Origin: Rhodospirillales bacterium
Lineage (GTDB): Bacteria > Pseudomonadota > Alphaproteobacteria > Rhodospirillales > UBA2165
Assembly (NCBI GenBank): GCA_013204125.1
Contig: JABMOP010000168.1
Coordinates: 1-16,338, forward strand
Direction: 5' to 3'
Length of the DNA: 16,338 nt
Of the stretch, positions 6,920 through 12,132 are shown in pieces (the first letter of the stretch is position 1; each line of letters starts with the position of its first letter). A program made the position numbers and the translations under genes. The notes beneath the pieces are model-generated. The model ran no database searches, had not been told where the DNA came from, and saw nothing but the letters and a program-made list of their open reading frames with translations.

Positions 6920-7828
6920 ATGAGCGATCCTCAAAAAATAGCCGTTATCGGCGCCGGGCTGATGGGCCACGGCATTGCCTATCTGTTGGCCCGCGCCGGC
7001 CATTCGGTTTCGGTGTTCGATACATCCGAAGAAGCCCGCGCAAGTCTCGGCGAACGGATCTCCGACATTGCCCAACTCCTCGGCGACGATAAGAAGTTAT
7101 TGGACCGGGTACAGGTGGTGGATGATTTGGCCATCGCAGTGGCCGGCGCCGCCTTCGTCATCGAAGCGGCCACCGAAAACGTGCCCCTGAAACAGAAAAT
7201 TTTTGCCGATCTTGAAACATTAGTCGGGCCCGATTGTATCTTGGCGTCCAACACGTCTTCCATTCCGCTTCGTGATATCGGTCAGAACATGACCGACACC
7301 AAGCGCCTGGTCGGTGCGCATTTCTGGAACCCGCCGCATTTGGTGCCGCTGGTCGAAGTTTCCCAACTGGCCGAAGAGAATTTGGCCGCGGTGGAAAAAG
7401 TTATCGCCTTGCTGGCCGGGGCCGGGCGCCACCCGGTGCATGTGAAACGCGATATCCCAGGCTTCATCGGCAACCGCCTGCAACACGCCATCAAGCGCGA
7501 AGCTATCGCCTTGGTGGCGAGCGGAATTTGCGACGCGGAAACCATCGACGATGTGGTTAAATTCGGGTTCGGCAAACGCATGGCGGTGCTGGGGCCAATG
7601 GAACAATCCGATCTCGTCGGCCTCGATCTCACGCGCGCCATCCACGAAGTGTTGCTGGACGATCTTGATACGGCCCAAGGCCCGCACCCTTTTCTGATCC
7701 ACCTGATCGAGGCTGGTAAAACCGGTATGGATGCGGGCGAAGGGTTCCGCAAATGGACACCGGATGAAGCCGCCGAAGTGCGCGCGCGGCTTCGCAATTT
7801 TCTGGCCGCCGAAGCAAAATCAAATTAA
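6920..7828 (+). CDS. 3-hydroxyacyl-CoA dehydrogenase family protein
   Basis: This 302-residue NAD-dependent dehydrogenase has the Rossmann motif GAGLMGHG at 11-18 and an acidic residue after the second strand (Asp34), which favours NAD. The catalytic pair is His134 (AHFWNPPH) and Glu146 (PLVEV), with the 12-residue spacing of the family. The all-alpha C-terminal domain with DIPGFIGNRLQ follows. Family members oxidise 3-hydroxybutyryl-CoA, other 3-hydroxyacyl-CoAs, L-carnitine or L-gulonate. The HFWNPPHLVPLVEV wording fits the broad single-domain group rather than classical PaaH, so substrate specificity is open. It lies 3 bp after the SDR gene and 21 bp before the cupin gene, forming a three-gene unit. 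A second, fused dehydrogenase of the same superfamily is encoded at 13154-15253. Confidence 0.92.
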   Translation: MSDPQKIAVIGAGLMGHGIAYLLARAGHSVSVFDTSEEARASLGERISDIAQLLGDDKKLLDRVQVVDDLAIAVAGAAFVIEAATENVPLKQKIFADLETLVGPDCILASNTSSIPLRDIGQNMTDTKRLVGAHFWNPPHLVPLVEVSQLAEENLAAVEKVIALLAGAGRHPVHVKRDIPGFIGNRLQHAIKREAIALVASGICDAETIDDVVKFGFGKRMAVLGPMEQSDLVGLDLTRAIHEVLLDDLDTAQGPHPFLIHLIEAGKTGMDAGEGFRKWTPDEAAEVRARLRNFLAAEAKSN

Positions 7829-7849
7829 TCACCTAAGGGAATTGAAATC

Positions 7850-8194
7850 ATGCGAGTAACCCGAATTGACGACGCCAAGCCATATGAAACCAAAGGCCAT
7901 TTCAATATGGTCGGCCTTCGCCTGCAGGGATATGAAGCGTCTCCGTCTGAAAAAATGTGGGTGGGGTTGTCTCATTTTTTGCCCGATGGCGGCGCCGGGT
8001 CCTCGGATTCACCTTTGGAAAAAATCTATGTCTGCGTCGAAGGCGAGATCACCATCGTTACCGATGGCGGCGAAGAAACCTTAGGCCCGATGGATAGCTG
8101 TTACCTTGAAGGCGGCGAGCGCCGGGAAATTATCAATCGGACGACACGGCCCGCCGCCATGCTGGTGGTTATGCCGTATCCGGACGAAAAATAG
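7850..8194 (+). CDS. Small cupin-fold protein without the usual metal His
   Basis: This 114-residue single-domain cupin has AGGGA about 10 bp before the ATG. Cupin motif 1 normally reads G-x5-H-x-H-x(3,4)-E-x6-G. Here the segment GGAGSSDSPLEKIYVCVEGE has Ser/Asp where the two His belong, although the Glu is kept. In motif 2 the His is also missing (GPMDSCYLEGGERREIIN), while the final Asn remains. The jelly-roll pattern, with Gly-rich turns and the ending NRTTRPAAMLVVMPYP, is otherwise clear. From memory, a group of His-less cupins with DSPLEK/DASPTEK wording exists in proteobacteria, so this is probably a real subfamily and not decay. It may bind a small ligand without metal or catalyse an acid-base reaction. 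It is the third gene of the SDR operon. Confidence 0.82.
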   Translation: MRVTRIDDAKPYETKGHFNMVGLRLQGYEASPSEKMWVGLSHFLPDGGAGSSDSPLEKIYVCVEGEITIVTDGGEETLGPMDSCYLEGGERREIINRTTRPAAMLVVMPYPDEK

Positions 8195-8211
8195 CACAAT
8201 GGTTGCTCATG

Positions 8212-8243
8212 CTGAGGCTCTATCGCTTAATCGAGAGGCTCAG
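8212..8243. terminator. Inverted repeat between convergent genes, likely terminator
   Basis: CTGAGGCTCT (8212-8221) faces AGAGGCTCAG (8234-8243): ten pairs with one G-G mismatch around a 12-nt loop. It lies between the cupin stop and the flavin reductase stop, overlapping the latter by 4 bases, so it could end both transcripts. It lacks a clear T-run on either side, so rho-independent activity is uncertain. Confidence 0.4.
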
Positions 8244-8770
8244 TCGGCGAGGCCGGTAAATCTGGCGTCGCCGTAAATCAGCGGGCCGCCATTTTCATGG
8301 GTGCGGATACCGACAACGCGTCCAATATAGACCGAATGGGTGCCGGCTTCGATCATTTGTACCAATTCACAATCGAAATTGGTTAGCGCGCCGTCCAGAA
8401 GGGGCGCGCCGGTTACCAGTTCCGACCACACGCCAAGTCCGAACCGTTCAGAGCGTTCGGCGCCGTCCATACCGGCAAATCTAAGCGCGATATCTTCTTG
8501 GGCGGTGGAAAGCACGTTTAAGGAAAATGAGCCGGCGGCACGAATTAAATTATGAGCGCCGGCCGAGCGATTAACGCAAATAAGAAGCTGCGGCGGTTCG
8601 GCGGAAATGGAACATGCCGCCGTCGCCGTCAATCCTTCGTGCTCGCCCCTATACTCGACCGCGATCACATTGACGCTGGCGGCCAATTGACGCATGCCCA
8701 ATTTAAAATCGTCCGGAGAAACGTCAGGCAATGACTCTTCCGCGTTCCGGCTATTGTTTGCGCTGGCCAT
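8240..8770 (-). CDS. Flavin reductase-like domain protein (HpaC/RutF type)
   Basis: This 176-residue FMN-binding split-barrel protein would supply reduced flavin to a two-component monooxygenase or reduce other acceptors. Family marks are GLTATAACSISAEPPQLLICVNR, which surrounds the flavin, then SFSLNVL and, near the C-terminus, THSVYIGRV with the His typical of the NADH-dependent group. The frame is open to 8791, but AGGAGG 5 bp before the ATG at 8770 decides the start. No partner monooxygenase is in the window. The gene stands alone between a convergent cupin gene and a terminator at 8872-8909, so it has its own control region, which contains a striking inverted repeat. The natural substrate is unknown; a quinone or aromatic route would fit the neighbourhood. 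Confidence 0.9.
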   Translation of the reverse strand: MASANNSRNAEESLPDVSPDDFKLGMRQLAASVNVIAVEYRGEHEGLTATAACSISAEPPQLLICVNRSAGAHNLIRAAGSFSLNVLSTAQEDIALRFAGMDGAERSERFGLGVWSELVTGAPLLDGALTNFDCELVQMIEAGTHSVYIGRVVGIRTHENGGPLIYGDARFTGLAD

Positions 8771-8831
8771 CAAAGCCTCCTTAATTACCATCTAAGGATT
8801 AACCTATTTAGGACGATTGCAAAAGGGGGCG

Positions 8832-8865
8832 TGGGACAAATCCCATAATTTGGTTATGGGATTTG
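8832..8865 (-). promoter_or_regulatory. 12-bp perfect inverted repeat with alternative hairpin upstream of flavin reductase
   Basis: CAAATCCCATAA (8837-8848) and TTATGGGATTTG (8854-8865) are perfect complements around a 5-base loop. A second pairing, TGGGA (8832-8836) with TCCCA (8841-8845), shares the TCCCA arm, so the two hairpins exclude each other. The element lies 62-95 bases upstream of the flavin reductase ATG and after the terminator of the preceding gene. It may be an operator dyad or a switching leader RNA. No T-run follows it, so it is unlikely to be a simple terminator. Confidence 0.5.
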
Positions 8866-8871
8866 CGGCCA

Positions 8872-8909
8872 TAAAAAACGGCCCGGCGCTTTTCAGCCGC
8901 CGGGCCGTT
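8872..8909 (-). terminator. Strong rho-independent terminator of the secreted-protein gene
   Basis: AACGGCCCGGCG (8877-8888) pairs perfectly with CGCCGGGCCGTT (8898-8909) around a 9-base loop. Read on the minus strand, the stem is followed by a run of T (complement of the A-run at 8873-8878). It lies 27 bp after the stop of the 8937-9296 gene. It therefore ends that transcript before the flavin reductase gene. Confidence 0.85.
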
Positions 8910-8936
8910 GATTTAGATTAATTCGCGCTGCGGGGG

Positions 8937-9296
8937 TTAGATATTATGTCCCTTAACGAATGCCGGAAGTCCGGCCCAATCTTTGCCTTCGCCAAGCACG
9001 TAGCTTTTTCCGCTCGGCATGGTCAGGATCAAAGTCCAGGTTCCGCCGTCCTCGCGCGAAAACAGCTCGATCACGCCGCCGCCGGCGGTGACGCCCATGC
9101 CGACTGGTTGTTCTTCGTGCTTTTCAGCTAATTCCTTGACCACGATGGCACGATCTATGCCGGCGCCTTGGGCGCGCGCAGTATCCGATGTGGCCATGAT
9201 ACCGGCAAAAATAACTGCTGCCGCCGCAAAAGCGCTGAGCGGGCGTACAAGTTGCCGTAAATTTTTTAAATTTAACTCTTTGATCGTGCCAATCAT
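8937..9296 (-). CDS. Small secreted protein of unknown function
   Basis: This 119-residue precursor has a clear Sec signal peptide: basic n-region (residues 6-19), hydrophobic core SAFAAAAVIFAGIMA (21-35) and an A-x-A site at 40-42, so cleavage is expected after Ala42, leaving about 77 residues in the periplasm. The mature part reads like a small beta-sheet domain with EEQPVGMGVTAGGGVIELF and GTWTLILTMPSGKSYVLGEG. From memory, similar short exported proteins with E-x-P-V-x-x-G and G-T/S-W-T are common and uncharacterised in alphaproteobacteria. The frame is open to 9344, but GGAGAG 6 bp before ATG 9296 supports this start. It has its own terminator, and a 9-bp inverted repeat lies upstream. 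I do not recognise a function. Confidence 0.85.
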   Translation of the reverse strand: MIGTIKELNLKNLRQLVRPLSAFAAAAVIFAGIMATSDTARAQGAGIDRAIVVKELAEKHEEQPVGMGVTAGGGVIELFSREDGGTWTLILTMPSGKSYVLGEGKDWAGLPAFVKGHNI

Positions 9297-9341
9297 TTCA
9301 GCTCTCCTTCGCGCATCGCTAATCTGTTCGCATTTCCTCTC

Positions 9342-9379
9342 CAATCGCTTTTATTAGCTATTCCTGGCATAAGCGATTG
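9342..9379 (-). promoter_or_regulatory. 9-bp inverted repeat upstream of the secreted-protein gene
   Basis: CAATCGCTT (9342-9350) and AAGCGATTG (9371-9379) are perfect complements separated by 20 bp, in the 188-bp gap between the TetR-family gene and the secreted-protein gene, 46 bases upstream of the latter's ATG. The long spacer favours two half-sites or an RNA stem over a compact operator. A separate weak pair, AACGGT (9462-9467) / ACCGTT (9481-9486), sits at the TetR stop and could be a poor terminator. Nothing else is seen in this gap. Confidence 0.4.
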
Positions 9380-9484
9380 ATGTGAACATTCGATTAACCC
9401 ACACCTATCCAGCGTGAACTTTAAGACCAATCTTTGAAAATTTGGGTAAAGTTATGAAATAAACGGTAACTGAGGCGAAAACCG

Positions 9485-10066
9485 TTATTCCAGAACGGTC
9501 AGCGACGTATTTACGATATCATCGAGCATCGACTTATCATCATAAATCCTGCCCATAACCCGCAATCCGTTGAGGCTATTTGCCAAAGTGCGGGCAAGCG
9601 CCAGTGGGTCTTTGTCTTTGGAAATTTCGCCCTTCGACCAAGCTTCGAGGAGGGCTTGGTGAAATGAAAATTCAATACGTTTCAGCCCATTGGCGATCCG
9701 CGCGGAAACGTCTCTATCGCCGGGGCAGATTTCGATGGCGGCATTGTACATCATGCAGCCCCGTTTATCGCCGCCGGACGTGACTGAATTTGCCGCCTCA
9801 ACAAATATGCGGCGAATGGCAGCGCGTTTGGAGCCAACCGCCGATAGGGGCGCTAAAACGGCGCTCATTTGATTTTCGGCAAAATGATCCAAGGCCCTTA
9901 GATAGAGGGCCCGTTTATCACCAAATGTGGCGTACAGGCTGCCGCGATTGATGCCCATGGCATCCACCAAATCCTGCATGGTTGTGCTTTCATAGCCTTT
10001 TTCCCAAAACACCATCATGGCTTTCTGGAGAACGATTTCTTCATCAAATTCTTTGGGTCGGGCCAC
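9485..10066 (-). CDS. TetR/AcrR-family transcriptional regulator
   Basis: This 193-residue repressor-type protein has a typical N-terminal helix-turn-helix (about 29-48): STTMQDLVDAMGINRGSLYATF, followed by D-K-R and an all-alpha ligand domain. GCMMYNAAIEICPGD places Cys at 104 and 114. This spacing recalls the redox-sensing NemR branch, where cysteines near 106 and 116 respond to quinones and electrophiles; that comparison is from memory. The frame is open to a TTG at 10090, but GTG 10066 gives the family's usual M-A-R-P-K/R-x-F-D opening and has GGAG 8 bp upstream, so I choose it. It is divergent from the GlcG/HbpS-like gene across 190 bp, the common layout of a regulator and its target. 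A quinone-responsive role would suit the nearby reductases, but that is inference. Confidence 0.92.
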   Translation of the reverse strand: MARPKEFDEEIVLQKAMMVFWEKGYESTTMQDLVDAMGINRGSLYATFGDKRALYLRALDHFAENQMSAVLAPLSAVGSKRAAIRRIFVEAANSVTSGGDKRGCMMYNAAIEICPGDRDVSARIANGLKRIEFSFHQALLEAWSKGEISKDKDPLALARTLANSLNGLRVMGRIYDDKSMLDDIVNTSLTVLE

Positions 10067-10136
10067 GGATGCAAACTCCAGGCGGGGCAATTATCGACAA
10101 GCAGTTATATTGGAACGCTGGTTCAGGTATTGCAAT

Positions 10137-10168
10137 AATTCCTGCGTCACCGATGCGTGAGCGGAATT
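10137..10168. promoter_or_regulatory. Dyad in the TetR-GlcG divergent gap, candidate operator
   Basis: AATTCC (10137-10142) pairs with GGAATT (10163-10168), and inside it TCAC (10147-10150) pairs with GTGA (10157-10160); GC/GC pairs between them leave two single-base bulges. A wider pair GGCAATTAT (10086-10094) / ATAATTGCC (10221-10229) spans the same gap. A short GGGG (10180-10183) / CCCC (10193-10196) pair lies just right of it. The site sits between divergent promoters of a TetR-family gene and its likely target, where an operator is expected. No -35/-10 pair could be fixed with confidence. Confidence 0.4.
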
Positions 10169-10256
10169 TGGTCTGGTTTGGGGACGCCACAGCCCCTAAA
10201 GTCGCCGCCGCACACGCAGCATAATTGCCTATTTTCAATACACAGGGAGACATCAC

Positions 10257-10682
10257 ATGGAAAAGCTTACACTTGCGCAAGCCGACACAATTATCGATCA
10301 AACCTTCGCCAAGGGCGCGGAATTGGGGTTCAAGCCATTGACCGTTGCCGTGCTCGACGATGGCGGCAATCTGGTCGCCTTCAAGAAACAGGATAATTCC
10401 AGTGTCTTGCGCTTTGAAATCGCGCGTGGCAAAGCGTTCGGCGCCATTGGTATGGGAACGTCGTCCCGCAATCTCGCCAAAGTCGCCGAAGAGCGCCCGA
10501 GCTTCATGGCCGCTCTCGTCGGTGCATCGGGTGGCAAGGTGGTTCCGGTGCCGGGCGGCTTGCTGGTCAAAACATCCGGCGGCGATATCATCGGCTCGAT
10601 CGGTATCAGCGGCGATAATTCCGATAACGATGAAACCGCCGGCAAGGCAGGGATCGAAGCTGCGGGCCTTACTACCGACTGA
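10257..10682 (+). CDS. GlcG/HbpS-like (DUF336) protein
   Basis: This 141-residue protein belongs to the GlcG/HbpS family, small alpha/beta proteins that form oligomers. Some members bind haem or cobalamin; others accompany glycolate or diol metabolism. Characteristic pieces are LTVAVLDDGGNLVAFKKQD (28-46), then ARGKAFGA with a helix, the Pro/Gly-rich VPVPGGLLV, and GSIGISGDNSDNDETAGKAG. It has no signal peptide, unlike HbpS of Streptomyces, so it should be cytoplasmic. The start has GGGAG 8 bp before the ATG. It is divergent from the TetR-family gene, whose product probably controls it. A hairpin at 10722-10760 follows. Its precise activity is unknown. Confidence 0.88.
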   Translation: MEKLTLAQADTIIDQTFAKGAELGFKPLTVAVLDDGGNLVAFKKQDNSSVLRFEIARGKAFGAIGMGTSSRNLAKVAEERPSFMAALVGASGGKVVPVPGGLLVKTSGGDIIGSIGISGDNSDNDETAGKAGIEAAGLTTD

Positions 10683-10721
10683 TTATTCCGGCCGGAATTT
10701 GGCTCGGAAAAATCCCGATGA

Positions 10722-10760
10722 ATAGACAGGCAGCCCTTCTTACAGGGGCTGCGTGTCTAT
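10722..10760 (+). terminator. Hairpin after the GlcG/HbpS-like gene, probable terminator
   Basis: ATAGACA (10722-10728) pairs with TGTCTAT (10754-10760); after one G-G mismatch, GCAGCCC (10730-10736) pairs with GGGCTGC (10746-10752). The stem is long and GC-rich at its top, with only a moderately T-rich tail (ATTCTATT). It lies 40 bases past the stop codon, so it most likely ends that transcript. Confidence 0.55.
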
Positions 10761-10783
10761 ATTCTATTCCGGGGTCTCATTCA

Positions 10784-10825
10784 TTGATATTGGTCAATGA
10801 AAGGCGGTTCTCGGCAAGCTACCTT
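10784..10825 (+). promoter_or_regulatory. FNR/FixK-type box and promoter of a small-RNA candidate
   Basis: TTGAT-ATTG-GTCAA (10784-10797) fits the FNR/FnrL/FixK consensus TTGAY-N4-RTCAA exactly and lies in a non-coding gap. FNR-class sites that activate transcription are usually centred 41.5 bases before the start. From the centre at 10790.5 this predicts a start near 10832, and TACCTT (10820-10825) falls at the -10 position (matching T1, A2 and T6 of TATAAT). This implies induction under low oxygen. The assignment rests on the consensus and spacing only. Confidence 0.55.
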
Positions 10826-10831
10826 ATCCTC

Positions 10832-10980
10832 TGACGCAACAAAAAAGGAGGATAGGAAACTGGGACCACCTGACCAATCAGAAAACATATCGAACTTTTT
10901 ATTTTTAGCTCAATCTGAATTGGGCGATGCCAAGAGCATCATTAAATGAAAACCCCGCCTTAGCTGCGGGGTTTTCTGAT
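10832..10980 (+). ncRNA. Candidate FNR/FixK-controlled small RNA
   Basis: The predicted transcript is about 145-150 nt. Its 5' part (10836-10890) is A/G-rich and largely unpaired, with AAAAAAGGAGGATAGGAAAC (10841-10860), which could pair with CU-rich mRNA sites. A U-rich stretch (10895-10906) of the kind bound by Hfq follows. Then come two adjacent hairpins, GCTCAA/TTGGGC (10908-10925, one G-U pair) and GATGC/GCATC (10926-10940), and a strong terminator (10948-10976). The order of unpaired seed, U-rich segment, stems and terminator is that of Hfq-type small RNAs, and an anaerobically induced one would parallel FnrS of enterobacteria in logic, not in sequence. Alternatives are a short peptide: the GGAGG is followed only by CTG (10860), opening a 29-codon frame to TGA 10947-10949, and ATG 10797 opens a 50-codon frame but has no ribosome site and lies upstream of the predicted start. 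Confidence 0.5.
10948..10976. terminator. Strong rho-independent terminator
   Basis: GAAAACCCCGC (10948-10958) pairs perfectly with GCGGGGTTTTC (10966-10976) around a 7-base loop. Being flanked by A-run and T-run it can work in both directions. No gene stop codon of a convincing long gene precedes it on the plus strand, so it most likely ends the small-RNA candidate. Confidence 0.85.
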
Positions 10981-10999
10981 AGCTGAGATCGCATTGAAT

Positions 11000-11037
11000 A
11001 ATTGACGAACGCCATTACCTATTGGTTCCGGTCAATT
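11000..11037. other. Inverted repeat upstream of the dioxygenase gene
   Basis: AATTGAC (11000-11006) pairs with GTCAATT (11031-11037), and directly inside it GAAC (11007-11010) pairs with GTTC (11025-11028), leaving a 2-base bulge and a 14-base loop. It lies about 160 bases before the 3-hydroxyanthranilate dioxygenase ATG. It could be an operator for a dimeric regulator or a leader-RNA stem. The remaining sequence to 11197 shows no further feature I can support. Confidence 0.35.
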
Positions 11038-11197
11038 GTGGAAATTGAAGCCAAAGCCCGGAAAAGCAGGTATGATGCCGCCTTGGCTGGCCAAAGAAAA
11101 ACTGGGTCCAGTATCCGGCGAGGCCAAGGAAAAGCAACGCGGCGGTGGCCGGCGGCAGTAGCATTATTTCGATACCGGTCAGAAAAGGAATCTCGCC

Positions 11198-11716
11198 ATG
11201 AGCAGTCTTAGCGCTTTTAACCTTACCGAATGGATTGAAAACAATCGTGATCTATTGAAACCGCCGGTCGGCAATGCGCGCGTATTGCCCGAAGGGGATT
11301 TCATCGTCATGGCCATTGGCGGGCCGAACGAGCGCACCGATTACCACGACGATCCTGGCGAAGAAATTTTCTATCAGTTGGAAGGGGATATGAACCTCCG
11401 CATCATGGAAAATGGGGCGCCCCGCGATGTACCGATCCGCGAAGGCGATATATTTCTTCTGCCCGCCAATGTTCGCCATTCGCCGCAGCGCCCGGCGGGT
11501 TCGGTCGGGTTGGTCGTCGAAAGGTTGCGCCAAGAAGGCGAATTGGATGGCTTTGAATGGTTTTGCGAAGACTGCAATGCCCTGGTTTACCGCGCTGAAG
11601 TGCAATTAAAGGATATTTATAAAGATCTGCCGCCTTTGTTTGACGCCTATTACGGCGATGCGGCGGTGCGCGTTTGTCCCGAATGTGGTCACCACAACCC
11701 CGGCAAGCCGGAGTAA
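11198..11716 (+). CDS. nbaC: 3-hydroxyanthranilate 3,4-dioxygenase
   Basis: This 172-residue cupin enzyme opens the ring of 3-hydroxyanthranilate with O2 to give 2-amino-3-carboxymuconate semialdehyde, in tryptophan, kynurenine and 2-nitrobenzoate degradation. Iron ligands His50, Glu56 and His94 are present, as are the substrate-binding residues Arg46, Arg98 and Glu109. The C-terminal rubredoxin-like iron site of the bacterial dimeric form is complete (Cys123, Cys126, Cys160, Cys163). Positions match the Cupriavidus enzyme with an offset of one or two. AAGGAA lies 8 bp before the ATG. No kynurenine hydroxylase, kynureninase or aminocarboxymuconate decarboxylase is in the window, so the route to and from its substrate lies elsewhere. 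It faces a YciI-like gene, and the two stop codons touch (TAA then TTA). Confidence 0.95.
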   Translation: MSSLSAFNLTEWIENNRDLLKPPVGNARVLPEGDFIVMAIGGPNERTDYHDDPGEEIFYQLEGDMNLRIMENGAPRDVPIREGDIFLLPANVRHSPQRPAGSVGLVVERLRQEGELDGFEWFCEDCNALVYRAEVQLKDIYKDLPPLFDAYYGDAAVRVCPECGHHNPGKPE

Positions 11717-12031
11717 TTACGCACCCTCGGCAGTTTTAGGCGCATTTTCCGGCGCCCATTGGCCACGGCGCATACGGGTGACGGTAATATTTTCGAACAA
11801 TCCGGCTTTGCGAAATGGCTCGTTCTCGGCAAAGGCGTCGGCTTCGGCCCGACCGGCGACGTTGATAATCAGCACAGAACCGGTGCGCGCATCGTCTTCG
11901 TCGGCCAAAGTCGCCCCGCCGAGCACCATGATATCGGCGTTATCTTCCAGATATTTGAAATGCGCGTCGCGCATCTGGGTGCGGATGGTTGGGCCTTGCG
12001 GGCCATCGACGCCATAAATCATGTACAGCAT
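11717..12031 (-). CDS. YciI-like protein
   Basis: This 104-residue protein is of the YciI family, small ferredoxin-like folds related to muconolactone isomerase and chlorite-dismutase-type domains. The opening MLYMIYGVDGP, then R--H--YL, and the closing run DAFAENEPFRKAGLFENITV are typical: the His (residue 23, within RDAHFKYL) and Asp of the D-P/E-P-F segment are considered active-site residues in the family. The frame extends to 12118, but the protein's core begins at 12031, and a GGGA sits 11 bp before that ATG, so I choose it. It converges on the dioxygenase gene with no bases between stop codons and diverges from the hydroquinone reductase gene across 101 bp. The reaction is unknown. Confidence 0.88.
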   Translation of the reverse strand: MLYMIYGVDGPQGPTIRTQMRDAHFKYLEDNADIMVLGGATLADEDDARTGSVLIINVAGRAEADAFAENEPFRKAGLFENITVTRMRRGQWAPENAPKTAEGA

Positions 12032-12132
12032 AAAGCGTTCCCACTTGTGAAATCGGTGGTCGAAGGTTAGACAGCCGCCAGCCGGTCGTTTAACATTTGA
12101 CCCGACGAAAATCGCCAATCAGGGAGCATCTT

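Noticed and set aside
7220..7702. Minus-strand frame of 160 codons inside the 3-hydroxyacyl-CoA dehydrogenase gene
   Set aside because: Shadow of a gene with intact catalytic residues; no ribosome site or family features.
10086..10229. Perfect 9-bp pair GGCAATTAT / ATAATTGCC spanning the TetR-GlcG gap
   Set aside because: The arms are 126 bp apart and one abuts the TetR start; too distant for a single operator and too weak alone to claim mobile-element ends.
11002..11211. 69-codon plus-strand frame starting at TTG before the dioxygenase
   Set aside because: No ribosome site, no recognisable motif, Arg/Lys-biased composition, and it overlaps the start of the dioxygenase in another frame.
12032..12118. 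29-codon N-terminal extension of the YciI-like protein
   Set aside because: YciI-family proteins begin directly at the MLYMIY strand; the extension has no family features and reaches to within 15 bp of the divergent gene's start.
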